A program made the translations under genes and the position numbers. This document shows, in pieces, positions 8,246-16,422 of a stretch of 36,856 nucleotides of DNA. The notes under the pieces were generated by a model. That model searched no databases, had not been told where the DNA came from, and was given only the letters and a program-made list of their open reading frames with translations. Origin of the DNA: Sulfurimonas sp. (GTDB lineage: Bacteria; Campylobacterota; Campylobacteria; Campylobacterales; Sulfurimonadaceae). Each line of letters starts with the position of its first letter. The stretch's first letter is position 1. The stretch spans positions 1 to 36,856 of the forward strand of contig WFPU01000186.1 of NCBI GenBank assembly GCA_015487435.1, written 5' to 3'.

Positions 8246-9694
8246 ATGACAGATAATCTATACAACCTAGCTTTTGAGCGAAGTATTTTAAGCTCAATAG
8301 TGTTTGAACCAGAACAGTTCGATGAACTAAGCACAACACTAAAAAAAGATGACTTTTATCTTCCCGCTCATCAAGATATATTTACTGCTATGATAAATCT
8401 TATGCAAAAAGATGAGCCAATTGATGAAGAGTTTATAAAAAAAGAACTTTTAAAAATCAAGAAGTTTGACGAATCGGTTATGCTTGAAATACTTTCAGCA
8501 AATCCCATATCAAATACAAAAGCTTATGTAAATGAGATAAAAGACAAATCACTAAAGCGTCATCTTTTAACACTTACAACTGAGATAAAAAGAGTTACAG
8601 TTGAAGAGGAACTTCCATCTACTGAAGTTATCGATATAGTTGAGAAAAAACTTTATGAGATAACTCAAGAAAACCAAACAAGTGATTTTAAAGACTCTCC
8701 AAGAATGACCTACGATACGATGGAGTATATCAAAGAGATGAAAGCTCGTGGTAACTCTGTACTTGTTGGTGTAGATACAGGATTTCATGAACTAAACAAA
8801 ATGACTACTGGCTTTGGTAAGGGTGATTTAGTTATTATTGCCGCGAGACCTGCAATGGGGAAAACTTCTTTTATTTTAAACACAGTAAATTCACTAATAA
8901 AAAAAGGTAAAGGTGTAGCATTTTTTTCTTTAGAGATGCCTGCTGAACAGTTGATGCTTAGACTTTTATCAGTTCAAACCTCAATACCACTTCAACAACT
9001 CCGTCTTGGCGATATGAATGATGATCAATGGACTTCCCTTGGTGGTGCTATTGATAAGATGAATGAAGCCAAACTTTATGTTGATGACCAAGGTAGTATA
9101 AATATAAATCAGCTTCGCTCAAAATTGCGTAAGCTTAAAAATCAACATCCTGAGATTGAGATAGCTGTAATTGATTACTTACAAATTATGCAAGGTGTTG
9201 GTCACCAAGATAGGCACCTGCAAGTATCGGATATATCTCGTGGATTAAAGATGCTAGCTCGTGAGCTTGAGATGCCAATAGTAGCACTTTCTCAGCTTAA
9301 CCGTGGATTAGAATCTAGAAACGATAAAAGACCGATGCTAAGCGATATTCGTGAGTCTGGTTCTATTGAACAAGATGCTGATATTATTCTTTTTGTATAT
9401 CGTGATGATGTATATCTTTATAAAGAGGAAAAAGAGCGTGAAAAAGCTGCAAAAGCTGAAGGTAAAGAGTTCTTTTCAGAATATATTGAAAAAGAGGAAG
9501 AGGCTGCTGAGATAATCATCGGAAAACAAAGAAATGGTCCAACTGGACATGTAAAACTTATTTTTCAAAAAAAACTTACTCGCTTTATTGAGCCAAGTCC
9601 ACATGTCATTGAAACCTCTTATGAAAATATAGATACCTCATCAGCAAATATTGATATTGGAGTTAACGATACTATCTCGGCTCCCATGATTTAA
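8246..9694 (+). CDS. dnaB: Replicative DNA helicase DnaB
   Basis: Hexameric 5'-3' helicase of the replication fork, 482 aa. The N-terminal domain (about 5-110) interacts with primase; the RecA-like domain follows a linker of about 110-160. Walker A is RPAMGKTS (201-208), Walker B ends IAVIDYLQIM, and SQLNRGLESR and LSDIRESGSIEQDAD are conserved helicase motifs. There is no intein. The acidic EEKEREKAAKAEGKEF stretch near 390-410 is a common variable insertion. The gene runs directly into comEC (1 nt apart), so they are probably cotranscribed. Confidence 0.97.
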   Translation: MTDNLYNLAFERSILSSIVFEPEQFDELSTTLKKDDFYLPAHQDIFTAMINLMQKDEPIDEEFIKKELLKIKKFDESVMLEILSANPISNTKAYVNEIKDKSLKRHLLTLTTEIKRVTVEEELPSTEVIDIVEKKLYEITQENQTSDFKDSPRMTYDTMEYIKEMKARGNSVLVGVDTGFHELNKMTTGFGKGDLVIIAARPAMGKTSFILNTVNSLIKKGKGVAFFSLEMPAEQLMLRLLSVQTSIPLQQLRLGDMNDDQWTSLGGAIDKMNEAKLYVDDQGSININQLRSKLRKLKNQHPEIEIAVIDYLQIMQGVGHQDRHLQVSDISRGLKMLARELEMPIVALSQLNRGLESRNDKRPMLSDIRESGSIEQDADIILFVYRDDVYLYKEEKEREKAAKAEGKEFFSEYIEKEEEAAEIIIGKQRNGPTGHVKLIFQKKLTRFIEPSPHVIETSYENIDTSSANIDIGVNDTISAPMI

Positions 9695-9695
9695 T

Positions 9696-10976
9696 ATGAT
9701 ACAAAAAGTCCAGCTTTTTAACACTAAGCAAGACTTTTTTACTTTTTCACTTATTTGTGTTTTCATACTACTTTACTCTCTTCTAATAGAGTTTAATAAT
9801 TACAAAAACCTTACTAGATTTGACTCTAGTATCATAGATGCTACAGTTTTAAAACAATACGAAAAAACTAAACTTACTAAAAAAAACAGATTAAAAACTT
9901 ATCAGGTACTAAAGCTAAAAAATAAAGAAGATTTTACTTTTTACACAACAGCAAAAAAACCATTACCACCATCAATTGGAAAAAAACTCAAACTTGAAGT
10001 ATGGGTTGGAAATATTAGTTTTTATGAGTATATGACAAATTTTTATAGCTTTTCAAAAATAATACACACATACAAATCGCAAACTTCAAAACAAAAACTA
10101 AACACTTTTATATCATCCAAACATGAAGATAAAAATATAACTCACATATATCAAGCACTCTATACTGCTACTCCAATGCCATCAACTTTACAAACTATTT
10201 TCTCAAATCTTGGAGTATCACATCTTTTAGCTATTAGTGGTTTTCATTTAGGAGTATTAGCTACTCTTCTTTACTTTTTATTTAAACTGCCGTATAAGTA
10301 TTTACAAAATAGATATTTTCCATATAGAAGTTATAAAATTGATTCATTTATCTTTATCTCTGTTGTATTGCTAGGTTATCTTCTATTTTTAGAAAGCCCA
10401 CCATCTCTTCTTCGCTCATATGCTATGTTAATAATTGGATTTATACTCTATGATAGAGGATATAAAATAATCTCTATGCTTACACTCGTTTTAACAATCT
10501 TTTTATTGCTATCATTTTTCCCAAGACTTGTTTTTTCTTTAGGATTTTGGTTAAGTGTAAGTGGAGTATTTTATATTTTTTTATTTTTAATTCACTTCAA
10601 AAATTTAAGTAAGTTTTGGCAATTTATCTTAGTTCCAATTTGGGTTTATATTATGATGTTACCGCTATCGTTAGTTATTTTTGAAAACTTTAGTATCTAT
10701 CATCCATTATCAATTATTTGGACATCTCTTTTTACACTTTTTTATCCACTTTCTATATTGCTACATATGATAGGCTTTGGTAATTTTTTTGATTCTAGTT
10801 TGCAAAGCTTGATAGATCTAGGGCAAAATAATGCTTTAGTGGTAGTGTTTGGATTTAAAATATTTGTTTTTCATGTAGGTTTATCTTTACTATCGGTTTA
10901 TAATAAAAATCTTGCATATATATTGATAATATTTAGCATATTAATATTTTTTAGCATTTATCTTTTAAATTTATAA
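9696..10976 (+). CDS. ComEC/Rec2-family competence membrane protein (short form)
   Basis: Inner-membrane channel for taking up single-stranded DNA during transformation. The 426-aa protein has an N-terminal helix (about 18-32), a soluble OB-like segment (about 45-110), then the hydrophobic competence domain starting at the signature SHLLAISGFHLG (175-186) and continuing through about eight helices. It lacks the C-terminal metallo-beta-lactamase domain of long ComEC proteins, as is usual in Campylobacterota. It follows dnaB with a 1-nt gap. The stop codon TAA at 10974-10976 overlaps the AATT flank of palindromic element C1. Confidence 0.88.
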   Translation: MIQKVQLFNTKQDFFTFSLICVFILLYSLLIEFNNYKNLTRFDSSIIDATVLKQYEKTKLTKKNRLKTYQVLKLKNKEDFTFYTTAKKPLPPSIGKKLKLEVWVGNISFYEYMTNFYSFSKIIHTYKSQTSKQKLNTFISSKHEDKNITHIYQALYTATPMPSTLQTIFSNLGVSHLLAISGFHLGVLATLLYFLFKLPYKYLQNRYFPYRSYKIDSFIFISVVLLGYLLFLESPPSLLRSYAMLIIGFILYDRGYKIISMLTLVLTIFLLLSFFPRLVFSLGFWLSVSGVFYIFLFLIHFKNLSKFWQFILVPIWVYIMMLPLSLVIFENFSIYHPLSIIWTSLFTLFYPLSILLHMIGFGNFFDSSLQSLIDLGQNNALVVVFGFKIFVFHVGLSLLSVYNKNLAYILIIFSILIFFSIYLLNL

Positions 10977-10978
10977 TT

Positions 10979-11223
10979 GAACTCTTTGGAGAGTTAGCTA
11001 TTAGATTCTGGATCAAGTCCAGAATGACGAAACTATCGTCATTCCAAGCTTGTACAATAAGGGCATCACTTCGATCATTTTAAATCTAATTATAATTGAG
11101 ACCTCTGATTAATTAGAAACTAGATCCTAAATCAAGTTTAGGGTGACGCTGACTCCGTCATTCTGGACTTGATCCAGAATCTAACTTATAATTAATAAGA
11201 GAGTTCAATTAATCAGAGGTCTC
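10979..11223. mobile_element. MITE-like element copy C1, interrupted by copy C2
   Basis: The left end GAACTCTTTGGAGAGTTAG starts right after the comEC stop. Hairpin 1 is perfect (arms ATTCTGGA/TCCAGAAT); the second hairpin is the long-loop type (29-nt loop with AAGGG) and its 3' arm is decayed. The right terminal sequence is split: its inner part ends at AATT (11094-11097) and its outer part AATCAGAGGTCTC resumes at 11211, with copy C2 between. Outer flanks are AATT (10975-10978) and TATT (11224-11227). The stop codon of the facing yihY-like gene lies in the right terminal sequence. Confidence 0.72.
11098..11206. mobile_element. MITE-like element copy C2, nested in C1
   Basis: Full 109-bp copy in inverted orientation: starts GAGACCTCTGATTAATTAG, ends AAGAGAGTTC. 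Inside are the opposed hairpins CCTAAA/TTTAGG and ATTCTGGA/TCCAGAAT. It is flanked by AATT at 11094-11097 and 11207-11210. Removing the element and one AATT restores an uninterrupted C1 right end like that of copy B, so this is a transposition footprint. Confidence 0.8.
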
Positions 11224-12028
11224 TATTTTGATATACTTGATTTATCAAATAACATAATTTCATACCATATATAAAAATTATCCATGACGCATATATCCAT
11301 AAAAAGAAAAACAACAAAATTGCAAAAGAACCATAAATTGTTGTGTATGATTGGTTTAAAAACACATAATATATAAAACTATTTTTTGCAATGCTAAATA
11401 TTATAGATATTACAAGAGAACTAATTGCGGCAGCTCTAAAACCAACTTTGATATTAGCAGAAAGTTTAAAAAGTACAAAGAATAAGACCCAAATAATTAT
11501 ATATGGGATTATTGGTAATATATTAAATCCAGATGTTATAGAATTTGATGCCATTAAAGTTGCAATATATCCGGTGATATAAAATGCAACACCTAAAGAT
11601 GTAGGAGTTATAATAAGCATCAAAAGATAGACCCTTATACTCTCTAAAAAAGTTCGTTTTGGTGCATGAAAAGCTCTATTTGCAATAAATTCATAATTTT
11701 TAAAAAAGAGCAATAAAGATACTAAAAGCATAACTACACTCACAACACTCATCTCTATAGAGTTTTGTAAAAAATCATTTATATGCCCCATAACAACCTC
11801 TGAATTAACTGGCAAAAGGTTTGAAAATATAAAATCTTGTATTTTTATATAGATATCTGAAAACGATTTGAGTAATGTTAAAACCGTCATTAAAATTAAA
11901 AGCAAAGGTATAAAAGAAAAAATTGTATAAAAACTAAGAGAAGCTGCAAAAAGAGTCAATTCTTTGTCAGCAAATGTATAAAATAAAAATTTAGCATCTT
12001 TAAATAACCCACTCCTTTTATTTACCAT
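11213..12028 (-). CDS. YihY/BrkB-family inner-membrane protein
   Basis: 271-aa polytopic membrane protein of the YihY/UPF0761 family, once misnamed ribonuclease BN. The N-terminal family signature is DKELTLFAASLSFYTIFSFI; about six hydrophobic helices follow, with PKRTF in the first long loop and IYGSFAILLFFFLWIYASW near the end. Function in this clade is unknown; transport or envelope roles have been proposed for relatives. It converges on comEC. Its last residues (NRDL) and stop codon lie in the right end of element C1, so the native C-terminus may have been replaced. Confidence 0.85.
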   Translation of the reverse strand: MVNKRSGLFKDAKFLFYTFADKELTLFAASLSFYTIFSFIPLLLILMTVLTLLKSFSDIYIKIQDFIFSNLLPVNSEVVMGHINDFLQNSIEMSVVSVVMLLVSLLLFFKNYEFIANRAFHAPKRTFLESIRVYLLMLIITPTSLGVAFYITGYIATLMASNSITSGFNILPIIPYIIIWVLFFVLFKLSANIKVGFRAAAISSLVISIIFSIAKNSFIYYVFLNQSYTTIYGSFAILLFFFLWIYASWIIFIYGMKLCYLINQVYQNRDL

Positions 12029-12079
12029 CTACTATTACCCTTGCCATATAATTTATATATATATTATTATGACATAAAC

Positions 12080-12115
12080 CATATTAAGACTTAATATGTA
12101 ATAATATGTTATAAT
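12080..12115 (+). promoter_or_regulatory. Promoter with inverted repeat for the heme-sensor cyclase gene
   Basis: Extended -10 TGTTATAAT ends at 12115, giving a leader of about 30 nt before the ATG at 12155. A perfect inverted repeat, CATATTAA-GAC-TTAATATG (12080-12098), overlaps the -35 position, a good place for a repressor or activator to bind. The regulator is unknown. Confidence 0.5.
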
Positions 12116-12154
12116 CATAAAAATTCAATTATCTCCCTATATTTAAGGTTCACA

Positions 12155-13993
12155 ATGAGCACAAGACAGAAACTAACACTAACTTTATCAATGATATTTT
12201 TAGTATTTTTAATTATCATGGTTATATTAATCACTTTTAATTTTAGAGATTCTGGAATTAAAAGTGCAGAAAAAAAAGCTATGTTGACATCTGAAATTGT
12301 TAAAAGTGGTTTAACATCACACATGGTTAATGGGATAATGGATAAGCGAGCCTACTTTTTAAATCAAATTGAAAATATAGACAATGTAAATGCATTATGG
12401 ATTGCTCGCTCACCATCCGTTATCAAACAGTTCGGTAAAGGTTTTAACAACGAAATAGCCCGAGATGCAATAGATAAGGCCGTTTTAAATTATGGCGAAG
12501 TTAAAAAAAATATGACAGAGACCACTACTAAAAGTATCATGCGCATAACAATCCCTTTTAAAGCAACAGCTTTTGGAGAAACAAACTGCTTAAGCTGTCA
12601 TAATGCCAAAGAGGGGGAAGTTCTTGGAGCCATTAGTATGGTTTTAGATGTCACTGATATGAGAGGTAGTAGCTTTAGCACAGTTGGCTATGCGGCTATT
12701 GCTATAGCGATACTAATGCTTTTGGTAATATTAACAATAAATAGATATTTCAAACCATACGTTAATATTTTTTACTCTATAAAAGATGTAATGATGGCTG
12801 CGTATGATGGGGATTATTCTAGTAGAGTAGATGGGGGCAACCTTAAAGAAAGCAAAGATGTTGCAAATATGCTTAACTCATTGCTAGATAAATTGCAAAA
12901 AGTCTTTTTAGAGATTGATAAAAAAGTATATATTTTTGTTCAAAATAAAGATAAAGAAATATCAAGAGACCCATTAATAAATATAAATAATACAATTGAT
13001 CAACTCTCAGAAATTTATAAATTTAAACAAACTATAGAGCATGATAAAGATTTAGATGATATTTATAAAAGAATAGCGTTTGTCCTTAAAAATAAGTTTA
13101 ATATTAAGGATTTTAGCATCATTGAAGCAGATACTATTAGCGGGCTTAAAAAAGTTGTTTATTCTGTAAACGGTTGCCATTGTGATATTGAAAAAGGTAA
13201 ATGTCGTGCTAATCGCATAAACTCCATAGTTGATTCTACAATTTTTGATAACTCGTGTCCATTTTTTACTAAAACAGATTTGAATTATTTATGTATACCA
13301 TACTCAGTCTCAAATGAATTAAATATAATTATATCAATTGTTACTCAAAATGAAAAAGAGAACTTAAGGATTAGAGGATTAATAAATCTAATTCTTGATT
13401 ATATTGGAACTGCACAGCCAACAATAGTAAGTAAAAAATTGATGCAAATTTTAAATAAGATGGCAAGAGTAGATCAACTAACTGGTATGTATAATCGTAA
13501 ATATCTTGATGAATTTACAGAAACTGTAATCCCTCAAGCTATAAGGACAAATACACCATATGGTGTTTTAATGATTGATATTGATTTCTTTAAAATGATT
13601 AACGATACTTATGGACATGATGTTGGAGATGAGGGTATAAGAATAGTATCTCATGTTATTAAAGACTCTATTCGTGAAACAGATACAGCTATTAGATTTG
13701 GTGGGGAAGAGTTTATAGTACTTCTTCATAACTGTGATAAGGATTTCATCAAAGAGGTTGCTGAAAAAATTCGTATTAATTTTTCTAAAGAAAAAATATC
13801 TGCTGGATCTGAGTCTTTTAGTAAAACACTTAGTATTGGTGCTGTAATGTTTCCTGATGATAGTGATAGTATTTGGAAGTGTATCAAATATGCCGATATG
13901 TCGTTATATTATGCAAAAGAGCATGGAAGAAATCAAGTTGTGTGTTTTGATAAAAACATAATAAAAGATGATTCTATGCAGGATTCATTTTAA
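12155..13993 (+). CDS. Membrane diguanylate cyclase with periplasmic c-type heme sensor domain
   Basis: 612-aa inner-membrane receptor predicted to make c-di-GMP in response to a periplasmic signal. TM1 is at about 8-30 and TM2 at about 176-198. The periplasmic part (30-175) resembles the Tll0287/DUF3365 fold and has one covalent-heme motif CLSCH (145-149), suggesting redox or gas sensing. A HAMP segment follows (198-250). Residues about 290-420 form a GAF-like region with five cysteines (341, 343, 350, 368, 380). The GGDEF domain (about 435-600) has an intact GGEEF (516-520) and RETD I-site (507-510), so it is likely active and product-inhibited. The gene is monocistronic. Confidence 0.9.
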   Translation: MSTRQKLTLTLSMIFLVFLIIMVILITFNFRDSGIKSAEKKAMLTSEIVKSGLTSHMVNGIMDKRAYFLNQIENIDNVNALWIARSPSVIKQFGKGFNNEIARDAIDKAVLNYGEVKKNMTETTTKSIMRITIPFKATAFGETNCLSCHNAKEGEVLGAISMVLDVTDMRGSSFSTVGYAAIAIAILMLLVILTINRYFKPYVNIFYSIKDVMMAAYDGDYSSRVDGGNLKESKDVANMLNSLLDKLQKVFLEIDKKVYIFVQNKDKEISRDPLININNTIDQLSEIYKFKQTIEHDKDLDDIYKRIAFVLKNKFNIKDFSIIEADTISGLKKVVYSVNGCHCDIEKGKCRANRINSIVDSTIFDNSCPFFTKTDLNYLCIPYSVSNELNIIISIVTQNEKENLRIRGLINLILDYIGTAQPTIVSKKLMQILNKMARVDQLTGMYNRKYLDEFTETVIPQAIRTNTPYGVLMIDIDFFKMINDTYGHDVGDEGIRIVSHVIKDSIRETDTAIRFGGEEFIVLLHNCDKDFIKEVAEKIRINFSKEKISAGSESFSKTLSIGAVMFPDDSDSIWKCIKYADMSLYYAKEHGRNQVVCFDKNIIKDDSMQDSF

Positions 13994-14023
13994 AGTAGTT
14001 AAAGAAGAAAACTTCCTTAAAAA

Positions 14024-14121
14024 CTAGATTCCGTGTCAAGCACGGAATGACTATATACTCGAACTTTCGTCATTCTGAACTTGCACCCCAAGGGTATTTC
14101 CTATGGGCATTCAGAATCTAG
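14024..14121. repeat. Hairpin repeat D (two modules, one long-loop)
   Basis: Between the convergent heme-sensor cyclase and glcD genes. First hairpin: arms ATTCCGTG/CACGGAAT around TCAAG (14028-14048). Second: arms ATTCTGAA/TTCAGAAT enclosing a 30-nt loop that contains ACCCCAAGGGT, itself able to fold. No terminal repeats or target duplication are visible. It may work as a bidirectional terminator. Confidence 0.7.
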
Positions 14122-14141
14122 GTTATACAAGAAGTCTAGTG

Positions 14142-15527
14142 CTAATCTAATCCCATCTTTGCAGGATTTAAAATATTATTTGGGTCAAATGCTTTCTTTA
14201 TAGATTTAAATAAGTTCATCTCTTCATCTGTAAAAGCCATATGCATATATGGAGCTTTTGCAAGCCCTATTCCATGTTCTCCAGATAGTGTCCCACCTAA
14301 ATCGACAGTAGCTTGAAAAACTTCTTCTATCGCTTTATATGCAATTTTAACTTGTTCTGGATCACTCCCATCAACCATAATATTTGTATGGACATTTCCA
14401 TCACCTGTGTGACCAAAACATGGAATATTTATTTTATATTTATCTGCTATAGCGTAAAATTTCTCTAAAAGCTCAGGAAGAACTGCACGAGGTACCGTTA
14501 CATCTTCATTTAGTTTTTTACTTCCATATACACTTAAAGATGGAGATGCATTCCTTCTTGCAAACCAAATATCAGCAGCTTCTTTTTCATCTTTTGCAAC
14601 TTTAAACTCTTTGCACCCATTTTCTTTAAAAACTTTTTCTATTTGCGTGAGTTGATAATTTAAATCATCCTCTAAATTTCCATCAACATCAGTAACTAAA
14701 AGTGCTCCAGCGTCTACAGGAAAACCCTTGTTAAAAGTTTGCTCAACTGCACGAATAGTTAAATTATCCAAAAACTCCATAGCAACTGGTGTAATGCCAC
14801 TTGCCATTGTTTTATAAACAGCCTCCATAGCATCATTTACACTATCAAAAATTCCCATCGCTGTTTTAGTGAGTTTTGGTTTTGGAATGAGCCTAAGAGT
14901 TATCTCACTTAAAACAGCTAAAGTGCCCTCAGAAGCGATTAAAATACCACTAATGTTATAACCAGCTACATCTTTTATAGTACGCTTTCCAGCTTTAATT
15001 ATATCACCATTTGGCAAAACTGCACGAGTAGCCATTACATAATCTTTTGTGATTCCATACTTTGCAGCACGCATACCACCAGCATTTTCACTGACATTTC
15101 CACCTAAAGTTGAGTACTCTTGGCTAGCTGGATCTGGTGGATAAAAAAGACCTATCTCTTCAACTGCACGTTGCAAGTCCATATTTATAACACCAGGCTG
15201 AACAATAGCTACCATATTTTTTACATCAATCTCAAGGATTTTATTCATATGTTTTTCCATTGCAAGAACAATTCCGCCACTACTTGGTAATGCTCCACCA
15301 GTAAAACCACTACCAGCACCACGAGGAACAATAATTATTTTATGCTCATTACAATATTTTAAAATCTTACTTATATCCTCTTCATCTCTTGGAAAAATTA
15401 CCGCATCTGGTTCAAAATGCTCACGAGTAGCATCATAAGAGTATGCTATTAGGTGTGCTTTATCGTCATAAATATTATCATCACCCACAATTGAAGCAAA
15501 TTGTTTTATATGTTTATTGTCTATCAT
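14142..15527 (-). CDS. glcD: FAD-linked oxidase, GlcD/D-lactate dehydrogenase type
   Basis: Flavoprotein of the FAD_binding_4/FAD-oxidase_C family, 461 aa, oxidising a 2-hydroxy acid (glycolate or D-lactate; the substrate cannot be told from sequence). PP-loop motif VPRGAGSGFTGGALPSSGG and SQEYSTLGGNVSENAGG form the FAD site; GHTGDGNVHTNI and GTLSGEHGIGLAKAPYM are the C-terminal substrate-domain motifs. No glcE or glcF follows, as in H. pylori and C. jejuni where glcD stands without them. Its ATG overlaps the stop of the upstream pgbA-like gene by 4 nt (ATGA), indicating translational coupling. The symbol follows usage in this clade. Confidence 0.9.
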   Translation of the reverse strand: MIDNKHIKQFASIVGDDNIYDDKAHLIAYSYDATREHFEPDAVIFPRDEEDISKILKYCNEHKIIIVPRGAGSGFTGGALPSSGGIVLAMEKHMNKILEIDVKNMVAIVQPGVINMDLQRAVEEIGLFYPPDPASQEYSTLGGNVSENAGGMRAAKYGITKDYVMATRAVLPNGDIIKAGKRTIKDVAGYNISGILIASEGTLAVLSEITLRLIPKPKLTKTAMGIFDSVNDAMEAVYKTMASGITPVAMEFLDNLTIRAVEQTFNKGFPVDAGALLVTDVDGNLEDDLNYQLTQIEKVFKENGCKEFKVAKDEKEAADIWFARRNASPSLSVYGSKKLNEDVTVPRAVLPELLEKFYAIADKYKINIPCFGHTGDGNVHTNIMVDGSDPEQVKIAYKAIEEVFQATVDLGGTLSGEHGIGLAKAPYMHMAFTDEEMNLFKSIKKAFDPNNILNPAKMGLD

Positions 15528-16330
15528 AATTCATCCTCTATTTCAAATTCTTTTACCAAAAATTGTAATTTTTCATCACCATTTTGTATAATCTCTAAAA
15601 GATTTTTATTGTTTTTATTATGAGTAACTAAAAGCTCATAATAGTGAGGCGAATAATCTTTTAAATAATCACTTCCCTCACCCCACCAAGCAGCATCAAT
15701 CTCATCAACACGACTATAAAACGGTAATTTAGTATCTTTTTGTTGCATCTTTATATCTGCAATATTTAAAACCTTAAAACTTCTAGCATCGACTGTAAAA
15801 ATTTTATTATCTAAATAAAAAAAATAAAGACCAATAGTTGCAGAAACGCTCATCTTATAAAAATCTTCTTTTAATGGTGTTGGATGCCCATTAGAAGATA
15901 ATGCAGTTGCAAAAATATCAGGATGTATCCACTCTATAGATTTAGCACCCCTTGTTATAGCATGATAAATATCTGCATCAGGTGCAATTAAAATAGCTCG
16001 GGAATATCCAAAAGCAAGTATAGCTGTATCTCCAACTTGAACTTCCCATAAACCACGAGGCAGTGCATTATGTTTCAAATCATCGTATTTACTCATTTTT
16101 AAAACTGCTTGTCTGCTCTCTTTATCAAAACTCTCTACTACTACATTTTTTAATATGCTGGTGTGATTTTTTGTAAATTGGTGGACTATAAAACCACTCA
16201 TTCCAACATCTATTTTTTCTATCTCAATTGTTGCAATATTTTTTTCATTATCTACACTAACTATTTTAGACTCTAAAACTGATGAAAAAAGTTCTAAAAC
16301 AAATAAAACCAATACTAATATGTACTTCAT
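15524..16330 (-). CDS. PgbA-like exported protein
   Basis: 268-aa protein with a signal peptide (MKYILVLVLFVLELFSSVLE). The body resembles the N-terminal domain of H. pylori plasminogen-binding PgbA/PgbB (VGMSGFIVHQF, ALPRGLWEVQVGDTAILAFGYSRAILIAPD), and the gene lies beside glcD as pgbA (HP0508) does. The C-terminal lysine-rich tail that binds plasminogen in H. pylori is not present as such, so host binding should not be assumed; in a free-living relative the conserved domain probably has an envelope role. First gene of an operon with glcD and divergent from the M23 peptidase. Confidence 0.75.
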   Translation of the reverse strand: MKYILVLVLFVLELFSSVLESKIVSVDNEKNIATIEIEKIDVGMSGFIVHQFTKNHTSILKNVVVESFDKESRQAVLKMSKYDDLKHNALPRGLWEVQVGDTAILAFGYSRAILIAPDADIYHAITRGAKSIEWIHPDIFATALSSNGHPTPLKEDFYKMSVSATIGLYFFYLDNKIFTVDARSFKVLNIADIKMQQKDTKLPFYSRVDEIDAAWWGEGSDYLKDYSPHYYELLVTHNKNNKNLLEIIQNGDEKLQFLVKEFEIEDEL

Positions 16331-16422
16331 ATAACTTCTTTTTTATACTATAGGTGCGATTATATCAAAACTCAGCTAATTTTTGTTAAGGTTACGAAAT
16401 AATTTTTTTTTAGGTATATAAT

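Noticed and set aside
11213..12028. Ribonuclease BN function for the YihY-like protein
   Set aside because: That name came from a historical misassignment; the protein is a polytopic membrane protein without nuclease motifs.
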